From the NCBI GenBank assembly GCA_036852015.1, contig JAANDG010000177.1, positions 184,353 through 248,352 of the forward strand: 64,000 nt of DNA, written 5' to 3'. The notes beneath the pieces are model-generated. The model did no database searches, was not told where the DNA came from, and was given only the letters and a program-made list of their open reading frames with translations. The position numbers and the translations under genes are program-made. The first letter of the stretch is position 1; each line of letters begins with the position of its first letter. Source of the DNA: Pelodera strongyloides (lineage: Eukaryota > Nematoda > Chromadorea > Rhabditida > Rhabditidae). Of this stretch, positions 11,575 to 24,400 are shown one piece after another.

Positions 11575-13402
11575 TTACTCAAGCCTTTCACTCTTATCAT
11601 CACTAATTATGTTCTTCTTTCCATACATTGCTTGTTCGATTGGTTGTTCAAGAACGATCACATTATGGGGCACTTCAGACGTCGAATGAGAATAGTCTTT
11701 GGGACGGTTGTACAGACGACATTTTAAGACCTAGAAGCAAATAAACAAATAACAGAAAGCGAACATCTTCTATAGATAGAGTTGGAGTGAAAATAGCCCC
11801 TAAAAGATACGAAGTATGCAACCGAAGAAATATAATATACCTTGAACGAGGCCCATCCAATATATCCCAGAAACAAGTGTCCAATGAGGAGAGCGAATAG
11901 GTGACCCAACAATTTTGATGTCCATTTTAGGTAGTCTAAAGAACAAACGAGATATTTTAAAAATTCCTAACTATTAAACGCGCACAAATGTTCATTGGCT
12001 ATTTCTTTTTCATGCTCGATCTGGAATGTCCCATGTTTTGAGGCAGCTTGACACGATAATAAAGTAATTAAAACGGATCAGATGGAAACGTACGGCCATC
12101 TTGATGTTCTGGGGGTAAATTTTGTTCTCTGAATAAACTGGCGATGTAATAACCAATGACTCCGCCTAGGAGAACGCTTCGCACAAACTGAAATTATAGA
12201 AAACATTAATGAAGAAAGATGAAAACAACGCGAACTGCACTAAAAATTTAATAATGAATCTGAAATCTTTGAATAGCAAACGCAGAAAAAGTGAAGTGGT
12301 CATGTAAAGTGGAATTCTTTTAGCTAAAAAAACATTTACCTGTGAAATAGCGAAAGGAAGTGCTAAATTTTGATGTTCGTTCAAGAGTCCATGTATAAAG
12401 AAAAGAAAGGCGATCAGCTCAAAAAGAAAGAGTATTGCATGGACGAAGGTACTGGGGAATATCTGAAACATATTTATCCAAACAGTCTGAATTGCCCCTC
12501 ACTCAGTTTTATTTTGATGGGACTCGAGCTTAATTGAGTATTTCAAGCACTAGGGGTTCAACATGTATCTATTTTTAAATGTTTTTTATGCATTTTCTCA
12601 CGACAAATATAGCATATTTTTCCTAATAAGAACAAAAGACATTACTCCCGAACAGCCTACTCATTTAAGAAAAACCAACTTACCAAAAAGAATTTTTCGA
12701 TGGACAAATATTGGAATACGGCTAACATGAGCAATAATGCAAACGAGATGAAGAGAAGGAATACTTTCTGAAAAAAGTACAGTCAAAAAAATTGAGTTTT
12801 CAATCTTCTCGAAGAAGTCTAGTTACTCCGTTACTTAAAGGGAGAGACCCACTTCAGGTAACCCAAACCCCATTTTTGAACATTTCCTCCGCTCCGTGTC
12901 AAATATAGTGGGATACAATATTTTTCCAAGTTACAGGCACAAAATTCACGCAGTATTCAGCAATTTACCATAGTCAGTACCAAGGAATATATCGCAATTG
13001 TCACGCCCATTAACGCTGGTTGGCGAATTTGCAATATTGGGCGTGGCAATTGTGCTATTCTATTATGTATGTTTGTGCGCACCTTTGTGGCGTAATAAAT
13101 TATTATCATTATTATTATTATTGGCCAAACAGCGCGAATGGGCGTGACAATTGCGTTAAATTCCAGGGTAGCACTGGTTGTAGTAAATTGCTGAATACTG
13201 CGTGAATTTTGCTCCTGGAAATTGGAAAAATATTGTTTCCTACTATATTTGACACGGAGAACCAGATGGAGTGATCAAAAAAGGGGTTTCCTGAAGTGGG
13301 TCTGACCCTTTAAGAACTTACTTTAGCAGCGAGACCGAGTGAACATCTCGCGTGTGGATCTGGGTGCGACAGCCAGTCCTGGATTCCAAAACCAAATGTC
13401 AT
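11575..13402 (-). CDS. Four-pass membrane protein, unknown function
   Basis: Six exons (13402-13322, 12767-12684, 12462-12340, 12187-12094, 11935-11841, 11730-11575) join in phase to 210 aa. A short N-terminus (MTFGFGIQDWLSHPDPHA) is followed by four hydrophobic segments, about residues 28-50, 58-80, 97-117 and 137-157, and a polar C-terminal tail of about 50 residues. I do not recognise the family. The ATG directly follows a TTTTTTCAG acceptor, as expected for a trans-spliced message or for a start at an exon edge. Intron 1 (12768-13321) is swollen by a MITE; without it the intron would be only about 75 bp. A small multi-pass membrane protein of the endomembrane or plasma membrane is the safest call. 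Confidence 0.75.
12835..13313. mobile_element. MITE with ~200-bp terminal inverted repeats, TTAA-flanked
   Basis: The left end (AGGGAGAGACCCACTTCAGG...) and the reverse complement of the right end match, with gaps and substitutions, for about 170-200 bases. Shared blocks include GACCCACTTCAGG, CCGTGTCAAATATAGT and AAAATTCACGCAGTATTCAG. TTAA lies at both borders (12835-12838 and 13310-13313), as expected of a TTAA-type target duplication (piggyBac-like or related). There is no transposase frame inside. It sits in intron 1 of the membrane-protein gene, starting about 8 bases from the splice donor. Confidence 0.85.
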
Positions 13403-16170
13403 CTGAAAAAACTAATCATCAAATACAATTAATAACATGATATTCAGGAATTAGCAAAGTGTAAAATGAATGACAAGACATGAAATTCTAATTGGTTTCT
13501 ATAGTGACGACCCAAGCACCTTGGATCGGTTTTTATTTTATTTTTGTCCACAAAAATAAATAATTATTCAATACTTGCGAACGGTACAACAGATACATCA
13601 ATTGGAAGGAACAAATTATAGATTTTTCTCTCAAACAGTTCAAACACAGATCCGTGTAATAATACAATATTAAATCAAATAAAAAAATATCCAGACGGTT
13701 CTGTTTAACGAATCGAATCGAATCGGCATTTGTGAACAACGCTATCAGAGAATTTCAATACATTTTTTAAATGACGGAATTCCTACTATACTCGCGAAGG
13801 AGCAGTATACTTTACGTTGCGGAAGCGTTCATTGTGCGAAGAATTTATGTGAATTAGTGCAATTTTATACGCATGCAGATGACAAGGTATATAACTCGAT
13901 ATATAGGATGCAATACACGAGTAAGGAAAAATTGAGCTAAACATATATTTAGTTGTGGGCCGAGCAAGGAGTGGAGAGTATCCAATTTCTTTCTTTTCTA
14001 CGTATTTCATTAGAGGCAAAAAAGGGAACAGAAGCAGATTGCAGCGTTCATAACAACTATTTTGTTGACTTGTCGGGAAAATTACATTGAACATAGTCCA
14101 TAGTAACATAGTCAATGTCGGTCATTTGTGTTTTGCAAATGCCTTTTAAAACAACTGCATTCGGTAAACGTTGAATTAAGTAGGTGTGTCTAAAGGCTTA
14201 TTTATGTGTTTAATGTATTATTTTTGTTTGAAAGTAAGTGAAAATGGGAATCATGTGAGAGAACTCTCATTAAATTAAAGTGGAAATATTTTGCTGCCGA
14301 CGTCACTGCAATTTACAATGACAAACTTTGAAACAACGAGTGACAACAGAAGGTAAGTTTTCCGGTGTACTTGCAAAGAGCACACATTTAAATACAGTTA
14401 ATGAGCGGGGAAAATACGAGGACGCAGTTTTCAGAATAGAATAGATCTGGTGTATTTAATGTGGGAGAAGTAGTATCATTCAGAATTGACGATATGAGTG
14501 TGCGTGAAAGAGTGAGAGGGTACAGACAGTGGACGACTAGTCAGAGGAAAAGGCATCTGGTGACGAAAACACGATGCATTCGACACTTTGTCGATAAGGA
14601 CAAATGAATTCTGGAGGACGGCATCGCGGATTAGAAGGCCTTCCTGCTCGGGAACACTAGCGGAATTCCTAATAAAGGCGGGAAGGCGCATCTGGAGGGA
14701 TGATTGGGAAGGAGGATTATGAATGAAGTTCTAAATGCATAGGTTGTTAGATAATTGAACTAGGGATTCCCACACCAACCACATCAACCACAAATAAATG
14801 GAAACTCTTCAGTCTCATACCACAATGTTGATTAAAGATATAAAGCGCGGCAAAGAAGGAGCATTTTATTGCTTCTAAAAGGGCGCACAAAGGGTCGGCA
14901 AGCCTTGAGCAGATCAAAAGAAACTGAAGCCATCACTTAAAAAACATTAACAGACAATCGTAAATTATTCACGCCAATGATCGAATGGGTGGTCGCAAAG
15001 CTTTCACAACCGATGCACTTTTAACTGCACCAAACTTTTCTTCATCACATAAATGAAAAAAACACCTCAGAGATATGTTGAAACCATGAGTCTTCAATTA
15101 GAAGTAAACGGCTGCTTCGTGCACCCAGTTATTTATTAGTGCTAGAAATAGTCGCTTATTTACTTGGGTTGAGGCTAAGGCCGTATACAAAAAGTGAGCT
15201 ATTTTTGAAACGTGAGCTAAACGAGGTTGTTTTCTCTACTGACATTCAAGGACGAACACGGAAATGCAAAGGAGAAAGGTACGCATGAGTAAGAAATAAA
15301 ATTGAATGGAAACCGAAAAGAGGCGAGTTCGCGCGAATTGCAGGAAATCATGGAACAAGTTTCACCCAACAAAATACTATATGGGAAGCTAAACGTGGTA
15401 AAAACACTGCAATGTCACTCGTGATATGCTTGAAACTAAGGTTTTATGATGTCGCTGTAAATCATAGTCAACAATCTTGTTTTCCAAAAATCAATTTTGA
15501 CGTATGCATCGAAACAAGCATCGGTCAGCAGGCCACTCGCATAGAGGTGTTGTGAAAACAAAGTGGCGGTACAAACATACATCCGAAGCAGCGGGGGGCA
15601 GATGACGGATGAGAGAAAAGGTGCAGAGAGAAGGGGGATGATGAGAAATTAGAGAGAAAGTAAGAAAGAAGAAAGAAGAAAGGCAAGTGATGTTGTCACA
15701 CTAAACATCCACCATTGCAACACTTTATCAGTAGTTTAGTCGAAATCCTGTACTTTTGATGACAGCTTCAAATTAAGCACCTTTTTACACGGGATTTCAT
15801 TGCGGTTTATCATACACTTCAGGTCATATGAAACGTTTATTTAATAAGTTTATTTAACGATCATGCAGTTTTAGAAACGTTCAAGGTGTTTATTTAACAG
15901 GCTGAAGAAAATATCACCTGCAATGAAAAAAAAACAAGAAATAAACTATATATTACAGGCAACTCAGAAAAAGTCTTACCGAGTTGCCAGTACCCATCAA
16001 TTTAGATAAATTACTGCAAGAAACACCACCGTACGAAATTAACAACAGTTGTGAATTCATGTACATGAACGAGTTGTGAAAGGAGTATCGGCACGCAACT
16101 ACCAAAATTACACATGTTGCGGTGTCAGGATGTCACTTAATTTGACCATTGCTTCTTTGAGCACTGGATC
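13403..16170. other. Intergenic, no supported gene
   Basis: I find no exon chain or RNA gene here. The stretch is AT-rich, with a purine-rich tract at about 15600-15690 dominated by GAGAGAAA/AAGAAAG runs. It separates two minus-strand genes, so part of it must be the upstream region of the membrane-protein gene and the 3' flank of the zinc-finger gene. Confidence 0.6.
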
Positions 16171-19100
16171 TCAATGTTCCGGAGAAAAGGCCTGATTGGG
16201 TTTCCTTTTACGGGTTACCCTTCCGGATGTTGCAGTTGGAGAACTGGTCGATTGAACAGAACCGGGAGATTCACTCTCCCGCTGAAGTTCCATCGAAAAC
16301 AGAGGTTCGTCTTCACCTTTGTCGCCGTAAGCTTCATCGTTCGGCTGAAAACTCAATCGTCATTATATCACTGTACATGAATTAAGAACACTCTTGTTGC
16401 GGACAAAGAACGTACCGTATCCAGAAAAATCACAGTAAAAATGCATTACCTCTTCCTTAACTCCATTTGGATACTGGAACAAGTCCCTCACGTCTATCGG
16501 AACGTCTCCACTACAATCTCTAAAAACAATTTAAATAAATATTGGATGGTACCTTGAAACTCATGATTCTAGACGGCGATAGGCAAAGAGTCTAGTTCAA
16601 TCACCGTTACTGTGCTCAAACCGAAAGAAACCAAACCCACGCAGTAGCGGTTGCACCAGAAGGAAAGCTTGCTTCGCCGGTGTGTGGTTCTTGTTTCAGG
16701 GGCAGAACAGACGAAGTCGAAGGTTGCTCCTCGGGCACAATCAACTAAAACAATGATGGAATACGCGTAAGACTGTGCAAGACGCAATTATTTAATTTTT
16801 CCATGCAAAACATTCAATATTGTTCATATCGCAATCCGGCAAATAAACGTATTTGTCCAGATATTTTTTATGGTAGCAAGCATATTTAGTGCAAATCCGA
16901 TAATACACCAACACAACTAGTTCTTTTACAACAACTCACACCACAAAATGGAATTCCGGAATCAGTGGTTCCTTTCTTGACAACGTAAGCTCCACAGAGA
17001 TTGCGATCTCCCATTACTAAAATGTTCTCCATATATTGTGGATCCAGTCCAGGGTGTTTTCGAACAAGATGAGAAGCAAGCCTGGAAAGTAACATACTCA
17101 TTTTGCATTGCGCATTCGCCACATAAAATTGAATGGCGATTAAATAAAACCGAAATCGCACAAATATTTGAATCCTCTGAAAAGGAACGAACTTGACTCT
17201 GGACTCGTATGTCATAAGGCATCCTTTCACGGCACATCTGTAGGGATTGTTCTCCAATTTATGATCCAATAGATGACGGGTGTACTTGCATCGATTCTCG
17301 AATACAAGGCCGCACTTGAGGCAAGAGAGGGAGAGGAGCTGAAACAAGAAATGATCTCTCACAATTAGCTGGTGACTTGTTAGAGAAAATAACTTTACAT
17401 TTAGGAGGACCAGCTGATCCCGAGCGACCCACGAACTCTTTGAGTACCACAATTACTAATTACTAACCTTCTCCGCAGACATTGGTTTAGTCTTTGCGTA
17501 TTGATTGTTGGCCATGAGATTCCTCCTCCTTTGGTTTCTCTTTTCATTCATTTCCAGTTGTGCCATTGTTCGTAGGTCGACATTGGATGGGGGAAGCGTA
17601 GAACTAGGAATTGCAACAACCGAAGACCCCTAAACATTTCTACATTTAAACAGTTAACCATCTAAAACTTTGGCCACTAATCCACCTTATTTCGAGATCG
17701 GCTGCACATCGCACACCGAAGAAGAAACTAACATTTCCTGCCAACCGCTGACTTGCAGATGATGCATTAGGGTGCAACTTTAAGTTGGTTTGTAATAAAA
17801 CTTGGAATGTAGTGTTGCCAACAATTGCTGTCTTTGAATGTTGCCGACCTAAAATGTAGAAAATAAGCTCATGATTTTGTAGTGCGTAAATTATCTCAGA
17901 AAATATGTTAAATTAATTTTGAAACACTTCCTAACAGAAAGATAGACAACTTCATACCAGCGTCTTCTTCTGAACTGGAAGGTCTCTGTTCTTGTGGATG
18001 CCCACTCGAGTTTGTGGGGGGCGAATTGCTCTCTTGACTGAAAAGAAATTATATAATTTTACATTTATATCAATTATTTATAAAAGAAATGCTTGCAACT
18101 CAAGAAGTGCAAATATTGACCACATATAAACCGAAAGAATGTTTTACCTTTGTGGTCTTCCCGGAGATTGCGCTCTTGAGGAAGAAGAAGACTAAATTGA
18201 AATAACCAATACACAGCAGGAACATGTGGTGTGGTCTACGTTTTTCACAGATTTCATTTTTCGCTAACAAAAAGTCCTATGAACAAACATTTATTGATAA
18301 ACGAGCTTGAAGTCGGAATCAGTAAAGCAGATTGCAAGCTACGCATACCGTCGGTGGACAATTATCCATTTCGTCTTGGGGTAGCTCTATGACGCTAGAC
18401 GTTTCAAATCGCTCTCGTGTCACTTCTTTGTTGCGTTGCACGAATAAATATTTAAACTCCAACTCCGACTAAATATTTGCATGGTTAGAAGGGAACTATA
18501 TTGTTGGGGGATTTGCGAGCAATGAAATTCACCCAATTGACAATCAAAACTTATTGTATGAACAAACAAACTCCGTTAGGCTCTGCACAGCCCGAAAAAT
18601 CATCGCTCAGTTAATGAAAACTGTTTTATGACAGTATTTTGCGCGCTTTAATTAAATAAAAGGTCGAAAACTATTGTCTCTTATAGATTTTTATCGACTT
18701 TCTTACCTACTATAGCATTCTTATGACAATATAACTTATTCAAAAAAAAAAATAAACCTTAAGTGTCTGGAGTTTTGATGCTCGCCACTGCTCAAGGGCA
18801 TTTCCTTCGTGTGCTTGCATATGTTTGATAAAGTCTCCTTGCGAATGCATAACTTTAGCACATACAGGACAAGTATTTGGTGCATTAAATACCGCCTTTT
18901 TGCCAGGTGGGCTCTAAAACAACCATAACAATTATTGGTTAGCATCAAGTCGAAAACACAAATGTCGAAAACCAACAAAGAAACACCTACCATTCCTACC
19001 ATCATTGTTAGTTCTCGAGACAATGGAGCTCCTTCCTCACGAAGCAGGTTCATCTAAATATAATTCATATATAGACAGAATGACGATGAAAATCTTGAAA

Positions 19101-21468
19101 TGTTAATAAAAATCATCCAAAAGTATTTACATGTCTATTCTCCTTTGACTGCTCGAGCAAATCCACCACGTGCTTGTATTTAGTTGGAAAGATTTCGTCA
19201 CCATATGCTGTAAGATTTTTTACATTCACATTGCATTAAACAAACAGATACATATCTTAGGAAATGGGTGAACCCATTTGGGGACGGTTCATTGTTTTTT
19301 TTTCGTGGGCTAGCCCATTTGGTGACCACTTTGACCACGTGGTGACGAAGTTTTATAGAAAACCGTCATCAACTGGTCACAAAATGGTTACTGACCAGTC
19401 AACAAATGTTTTTTCGGCGAAAACCGTTTGGTGACGGGCGAGCGATGTTTTTTTTATTCTCAGCAATTACCCCGCATTCTTTGACACTGCAAATACTGAT
19501 TGTTTCATGGAATATGGGTACCTGGTCTAATGACGGTAATGTGCCTCTTGTTCACTCTGACCACTAGTTTCGCCATGGCCTCTGCACTGCCATATTCAGT
19601 GATCAACCGGAATCGAGTGCCATGGACAGTGTCGTAGTGATACAGTAGACTGCAAAATAAACTAGTGAGAGTAACCCTCGCATATTCCTGTGAATCAACA
19701 ATGTTTTCTTTCTGCTGTCAGAATTGCATTTAGTCAGAATTGCTTTAGTCAGAATTGCATTTTCACTTTTCATAGTTATTCAATGTGGCATTACCTTGAC
19801 AAAACATGTTATGCTATGTTATGTTATCTAGTGATACAATGGAGAAACAGTTAATTAACGATCAGTTTAACAGACCTGTCAATTGTGTCGACGAAAGTGC
19901 TCACACACTTTGGACATCGAAGGGCACAGGCATTCGTTTTGCCGCGTTGTGGAACAAATGATACATGTTCCTAAAAGAAAGTAGTAAATGCATTTCATCT
20001 TCGCTTAGCAGGCGCCATAAAAAGGCAAAGGATAATGACTTACATCTTCGAGGTGAGCTACCAGCTCATTTGCATCGAAAAACTCCACAAAACATGCTGG
20101 ACACGTCCACGATGGTGCTCTTATTGGAGCTTGATCGGTCCACTGAACGAAATAGTCATCAATCATATAGGAAGTAATGATTACAAAGATGGACGCTTCC
20201 CAGCAAGGAACAATTATTTGGAGGACGGATACTTTTTGAAATATCGTGTACTGCAACGCAGCACTCTACTCCAGTCGCCGCTATTTGCCCATTTAATGAT
20301 CAATTTAATTTAATTAAAGTAAATTATCAAAGAAAACAAAGAAGGCAATTGTCAATTAGACGGAAACAGTAGATGCAGCCTACAAACACACAACAAATAA
20401 ATAAACAATACTGTGCAAAAATACAGTCGTGTAAGTGACTCGAATTATGGTCCCAAATAATTAATATGATGCAAATATCCAACTATTTCCTAACCCACAC
20501 GATTTAAAAAAAAGATAAGGGTTAAAGCTGGCTGGGACTGTCCTAGCTTTAAGCTTCAGCCATTTTGAACTGGTGTGGGTCATATTCAATTGACGAAAAG
20601 CGTACCAAGAAAATTTCATTTTATGTGCGTGACCCGTTTACAACACTCTAAAACGAGCTCATGTCAATTCGTGAAAGCTAATGCTTACAAATGTACCCAC
20701 AGAAGTGTTATTGTCCCATGTTATGGAAGGGGACACCTCATGTACGTTTCTTGCGATCTTTGAACGTCTCTGAGGATCCGGCATGTCTGCATGAGAACTC
20801 TGAATGTGTTAAGAAACGCAAATCTAACCATAAGTAATACAGTGCCTCAAAAATCTCGACCCTGGCAGGACTCGAACCTGCAATCTTCGGTTTAGGAGAC
20901 CGACGCCTTATCCATTGGGCCACAGGGCCGCCAAGTGTCAGGGAAAGAAGTGGACTGTTCTTCGTATTTGAGGCGACTATGAGCGCTCTCACCAGGGTGC
21001 GCTATTTCTCAGTTCTCTCAGTCAGCAACAGCCAGAGCGGCAGACAGCCAGTCTGGGTAAATGAGAGAATGTTCAAAGGAAAAAGACCTAATTCCACAAG
21101 TTCCATGAAAGGTTTTTTTACGATACTTACTTCAGGCAATGTAGGATCTTTAACTTCTTCTTTGATTCCGCCAATCATAGGATTGTTTGGAGTTGTAAAT
21201 TTCTCCCTCTCTTCACTTTCTTGAGATGTTTCCCCATTTCGTTCCAATTCAGTCCCTTCTCTTTCGGATTCAAAACGCTTCCCGGAAATCTATAAAAGAA
21301 CAGTTCAGAGGACAGATAACCTTAGACGGTTAAAGGAAATCTTCGAATTGCAATATATTTTGAATTACAATGTATTACCTTATGTAACATTTCTCTGTAT
21401 GGTTCAAAGTTGATTCCAGATCGTTTTGCTTCTTCCTCAAGCAACCGCACAATCTCTTCTTTAACCAT
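16171..21468 (-). CDS. C2H2 zinc-finger protein (five fingers)
   Basis: Eighteen exons, from 21468-21379 (MVKEEIVRLLEEEAKR) to 16344-16171, close in phase to 674 aa. Five C2H2 fingers are visible: CPACF...HLEDEH (exons 3/4), CPKCV...HYDTVH (exons 4/5), CPVCAKVMHSQGDFIKHMQAH split here only by description (exon 8), CLKCG...HLLDH (exon 14) and CAVKGC...HLVRKH (exons 14/15). Three of the five are interrupted by introns. Between fingers 3 and 4 lies a Ser/Pro/Gln-rich linker, and the C-terminus is acidic with a basic TRKRKP patch. This predicts a nuclear nucleic-acid-binding protein. The first ATG follows an AG acceptor by 8 bases, suggesting trans-splicing. Finger spacing does not match a family I can name. 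Confidence 0.85.
19262..19446 (+). repeat. Dispersed repeat, copy 2
   Basis: This is the plus-strand partner of the minus-strand copy at about 815-1000. It lies inside the intron between exons 5 and 6 of the zinc-finger gene (19208-19521). Several TTTGGTGA / TCACCAAA-like boxes recur inside the element in both orientations, giving it potential to fold. No open frame is present. Confidence 0.6.
19717..19763. repeat. Short tandem repeat, ~16 bp x 3
   Basis: GTCAGAATTGCATTTA is repeated three times in a row (the second copy lacks one A, the third ends TTTT). It lies in the intron between exons 4 and 5 of the zinc-finger gene. Confidence 0.8.
20857..20929 (-). tRNA. tRNA-Arg (anticodon CCT)
   Basis: The 73-nt minus-strand sequence folds as a full cloverleaf. 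The acceptor is GGCCCTG/CAGGGTC, the D stem GCC/GGC, the anticodon stem TCGGT/ACCGA around the loop CTCCTAA, and the T arm GCAGG-TTCGAGT-CCTGC. The anticodon CCT reads the Arg codon AGG. It lies in the roughly 1-kb intron between exons 2 and 3 of the zinc-finger gene, in the same orientation as the host. Internal A and B boxes would allow independent Pol III transcription. Confidence 0.95.
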
Positions 21469-24400
21469 ATTTTCTGCTAAAACTAACAAAAAAAAACAGA
21501 CGTTGCAAAAATATACCACGCTCACAAGCGCAAAATACAGAGGTAAATCATTGTATTGCATTAATTTTCAACTACTTGCATAAATACATAAAGCAGCAAA
21601 ATTGTAGGATGGGTCACTGTTGATGGAATGGTTTAGTTTAGATTGGGATGAGTGGTGAGGGGGGTTTTGGCTGTTCGGCCTCCCCTAATTTGCATATAAA
21701 GTGAGGGAACAACGCTCCAAATTTGCATAAATATAAGGGATGGACGGACACACGGACGCGTTTGTGGAAAGCAGTGGATGAAGGCTACCCAATTAGTAAT
21801 TTAGTAGACTAGCTGAAGCAATGGAGAATGGCCCACAGAAACGAACTCAAGTATAACACTGGCGCGGATGAGCCAAGTCGGTTGTCAATAGCACGGTCGC
21901 TTAAATGTATTGTGTATTAAAGATGAAAAGGTTCGCAAAACAAGAGTAATGGTTTGTTTCAAGCATTAGCGGGCGACATTTATCCAAGTATATAATTAGA
22001 TGGGTTAAAATTCTGTGAACTAACTATTAAAAACGAATCAAATTTCGGCTCCATCTAATGCACCGAACAGGCTACTTGATACCTGCAAAAACGCTACACA
22101 AAAAAACCAGCGATGAAGATTTTCAGATAGATAAAGAACTGTATTTTGTATTCCATATATTGTGAATATATTCAGGTAATGCATATGAAAATAGCACAAT
22201 ATGTTTGATATATAAATGATCATGTTTGGTTCAATAAAGAAAGGAATGTAACTGACTGAGTTCAGCAAGTGTCAAATATTTTAGTGAGATAGGCGATGTT
22301 GAGATAAGTAATGAATGGATAAATAAAACACGTTTGCCAAATCTGAAAAAAAAACACCAAAAAGAAATTAAACTGGCAAGTTTACATACGACTTGAATAT
22401 GTATAAATCTTGGTTGAGCATTAAAACAGTACATCAACTTGCATAAAGGAAGTGTAGCGGCTAAATATTCGCATTTTTCATATAATGATTGATTTTTCTC
22501 GCTTGCTAACATATCCTTCAACTAGGAAATTCATCAGAAATAAAGTGCTGAACATGATTTTAACTGGCTGGCAACAGTTCGATAATAGTAATATCAATTA
22601 GCAGTAATATTTATTTGTATCTTCAAAAACGAACATTTTGCTAGTGATAAAAAAAATAAAGTAGAAAATTTGTGTTTGGTGAATGGGCATTTCCCAAGTA
22701 GGCGTGGTCTTGCTAACGCATAGAGCACACGACGATATGAGAGACAGCACATACAGAGAGAGAGGGGATCAATACTTCGCATGCAAATAATGCCGAAAAT
22801 TAGACTGGGAACTGTTTTGGGGTCTGTCAAATGTTTATTTCACATTAGCAATTGCCTACTGCACTGTTTTTCGCAATAATTTGGGATGCCAAGAGCAAAA
22901 ATAAAGTAACACAACCACGAATATTTTTTCCCAACCAGTAGCCTTGTGTTGTACCGGTTTCTAAGATTTCTGTTTTCATATAACAGTAATACTAAAAGCA
23001 CAAAATCGAAACAAATACAACGTAAACTTTTATAAAAGGAGCACGATTAGAAACTATGAAACAAGACAATGGTAATACTTTTCCGGAAATCCTTAATGAG
23101 GGAGAGAAAGGAGGGAACGATATGAATATCAAGAGAGAGAAAGTTAGAGAGAGCGGCGGAGACGTAAAAAAAGAGAGTAAGAGGGGTTAGAATCGATCAC
23201 TCGCATGCAAATGTGCTCGCAAGCCAATGAGCAATTCCAATACTTCCCGGGACTCTGAAATATGCAAAGAGCGATAACAGAAAATAGTGTATAGAATCCG
23301 ATTTTTTCAAAATGACTTTGTTCTACAACGATGCCCAACGAAATACATGTGATATTGAGTTCCACTTCACCAACTAGAGCTAAAAATGCATGCTGCACGA
23401 GTACGCATTTCTTTATTATTCAATTGACATGCTAAGAAAATGCTGAAAAGCTACTAATTAAAAGGTTACGCTCCTCATCATACATAGACTAGATAACCTT
23501 TCTGATATGTATGCAAATGATGGAAAATCATGTGCGTGCTGCTTACAACGCTGTAAGTCGAAAAAACACATGCGCAAAGAGAGAAAATAAACAACGCATA
23601 GACATATGATGTGAAGCTCGTAGTAAACAAATCAATGGTACTCCGCAAGATAATTTGCCGCTTGCGGGATTCGAACCCACAGCCACACAAGCTCTCGATT
23701 CACAGTCCAACGATCTACCTGCTGCGCTATGCTAGCTTTTTAGGATTATTGACAAATAATTCTAAACAATTTGACGGATAATATGACCAGTCTAATGAAC
23801 GTAGAAAAAAAAGAGTATTTATGTGTTGACACTATCGCATGTGTTGTCGTGATCCTGCGGGCAAAGAAGAAGCTGGAAGTGGAGAAGAACTGAACGTGCG
23901 GTGAAGCGCCCATAGCTTTTGGATAAGGCTACCTCAAGGTTAAAGGTACGTAATACCCCTCCTCTTTGTGAATAAACCGTTAAGTGTTTTGTCTTTGTGA
24001 ACATTTATGAGGACTTGGGCAGGCTCACAACGGCTAATGGAAGCCTCAAATATCATTTCTACGATTCAATGGTATGTCGTCGCGACATCAGTGGATCATC
24101 CCATCCGTAATGCCAGTTCGTCTTTTGCAGTAAGCTGTTCAATTGCGTTCCCTTGTGGATGTATTTTGCATGCCATTCTGTGCGTTTACGGGGCAGAATG
24201 GACCTAAGATACAGAGGAATGCAGTTTTACAGCATATACTTTACAAATTACGTGTCACACCGCTTAAGTTACCCAGGGGCAAACATCATGTCAGTCGTGA
24301 GTGAATCGAAAAGTTTTCAGTCTACTAGAAATACTTGGTTGCTAATGGAATATCGCCGTTCATTCTGTTAAAGAATGTTCCGTGAAATAAACAACGGGCC

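Noticed and set aside
16886..17452. 188-aa single open frame with zinc-finger residues
   Set aside because: It reads through an intron between the two halves of the last finger. Splicing 17193 to 17081 gives a proper C2H2 finger, so the frame is part of the 18-exon gene and not a separate gene.
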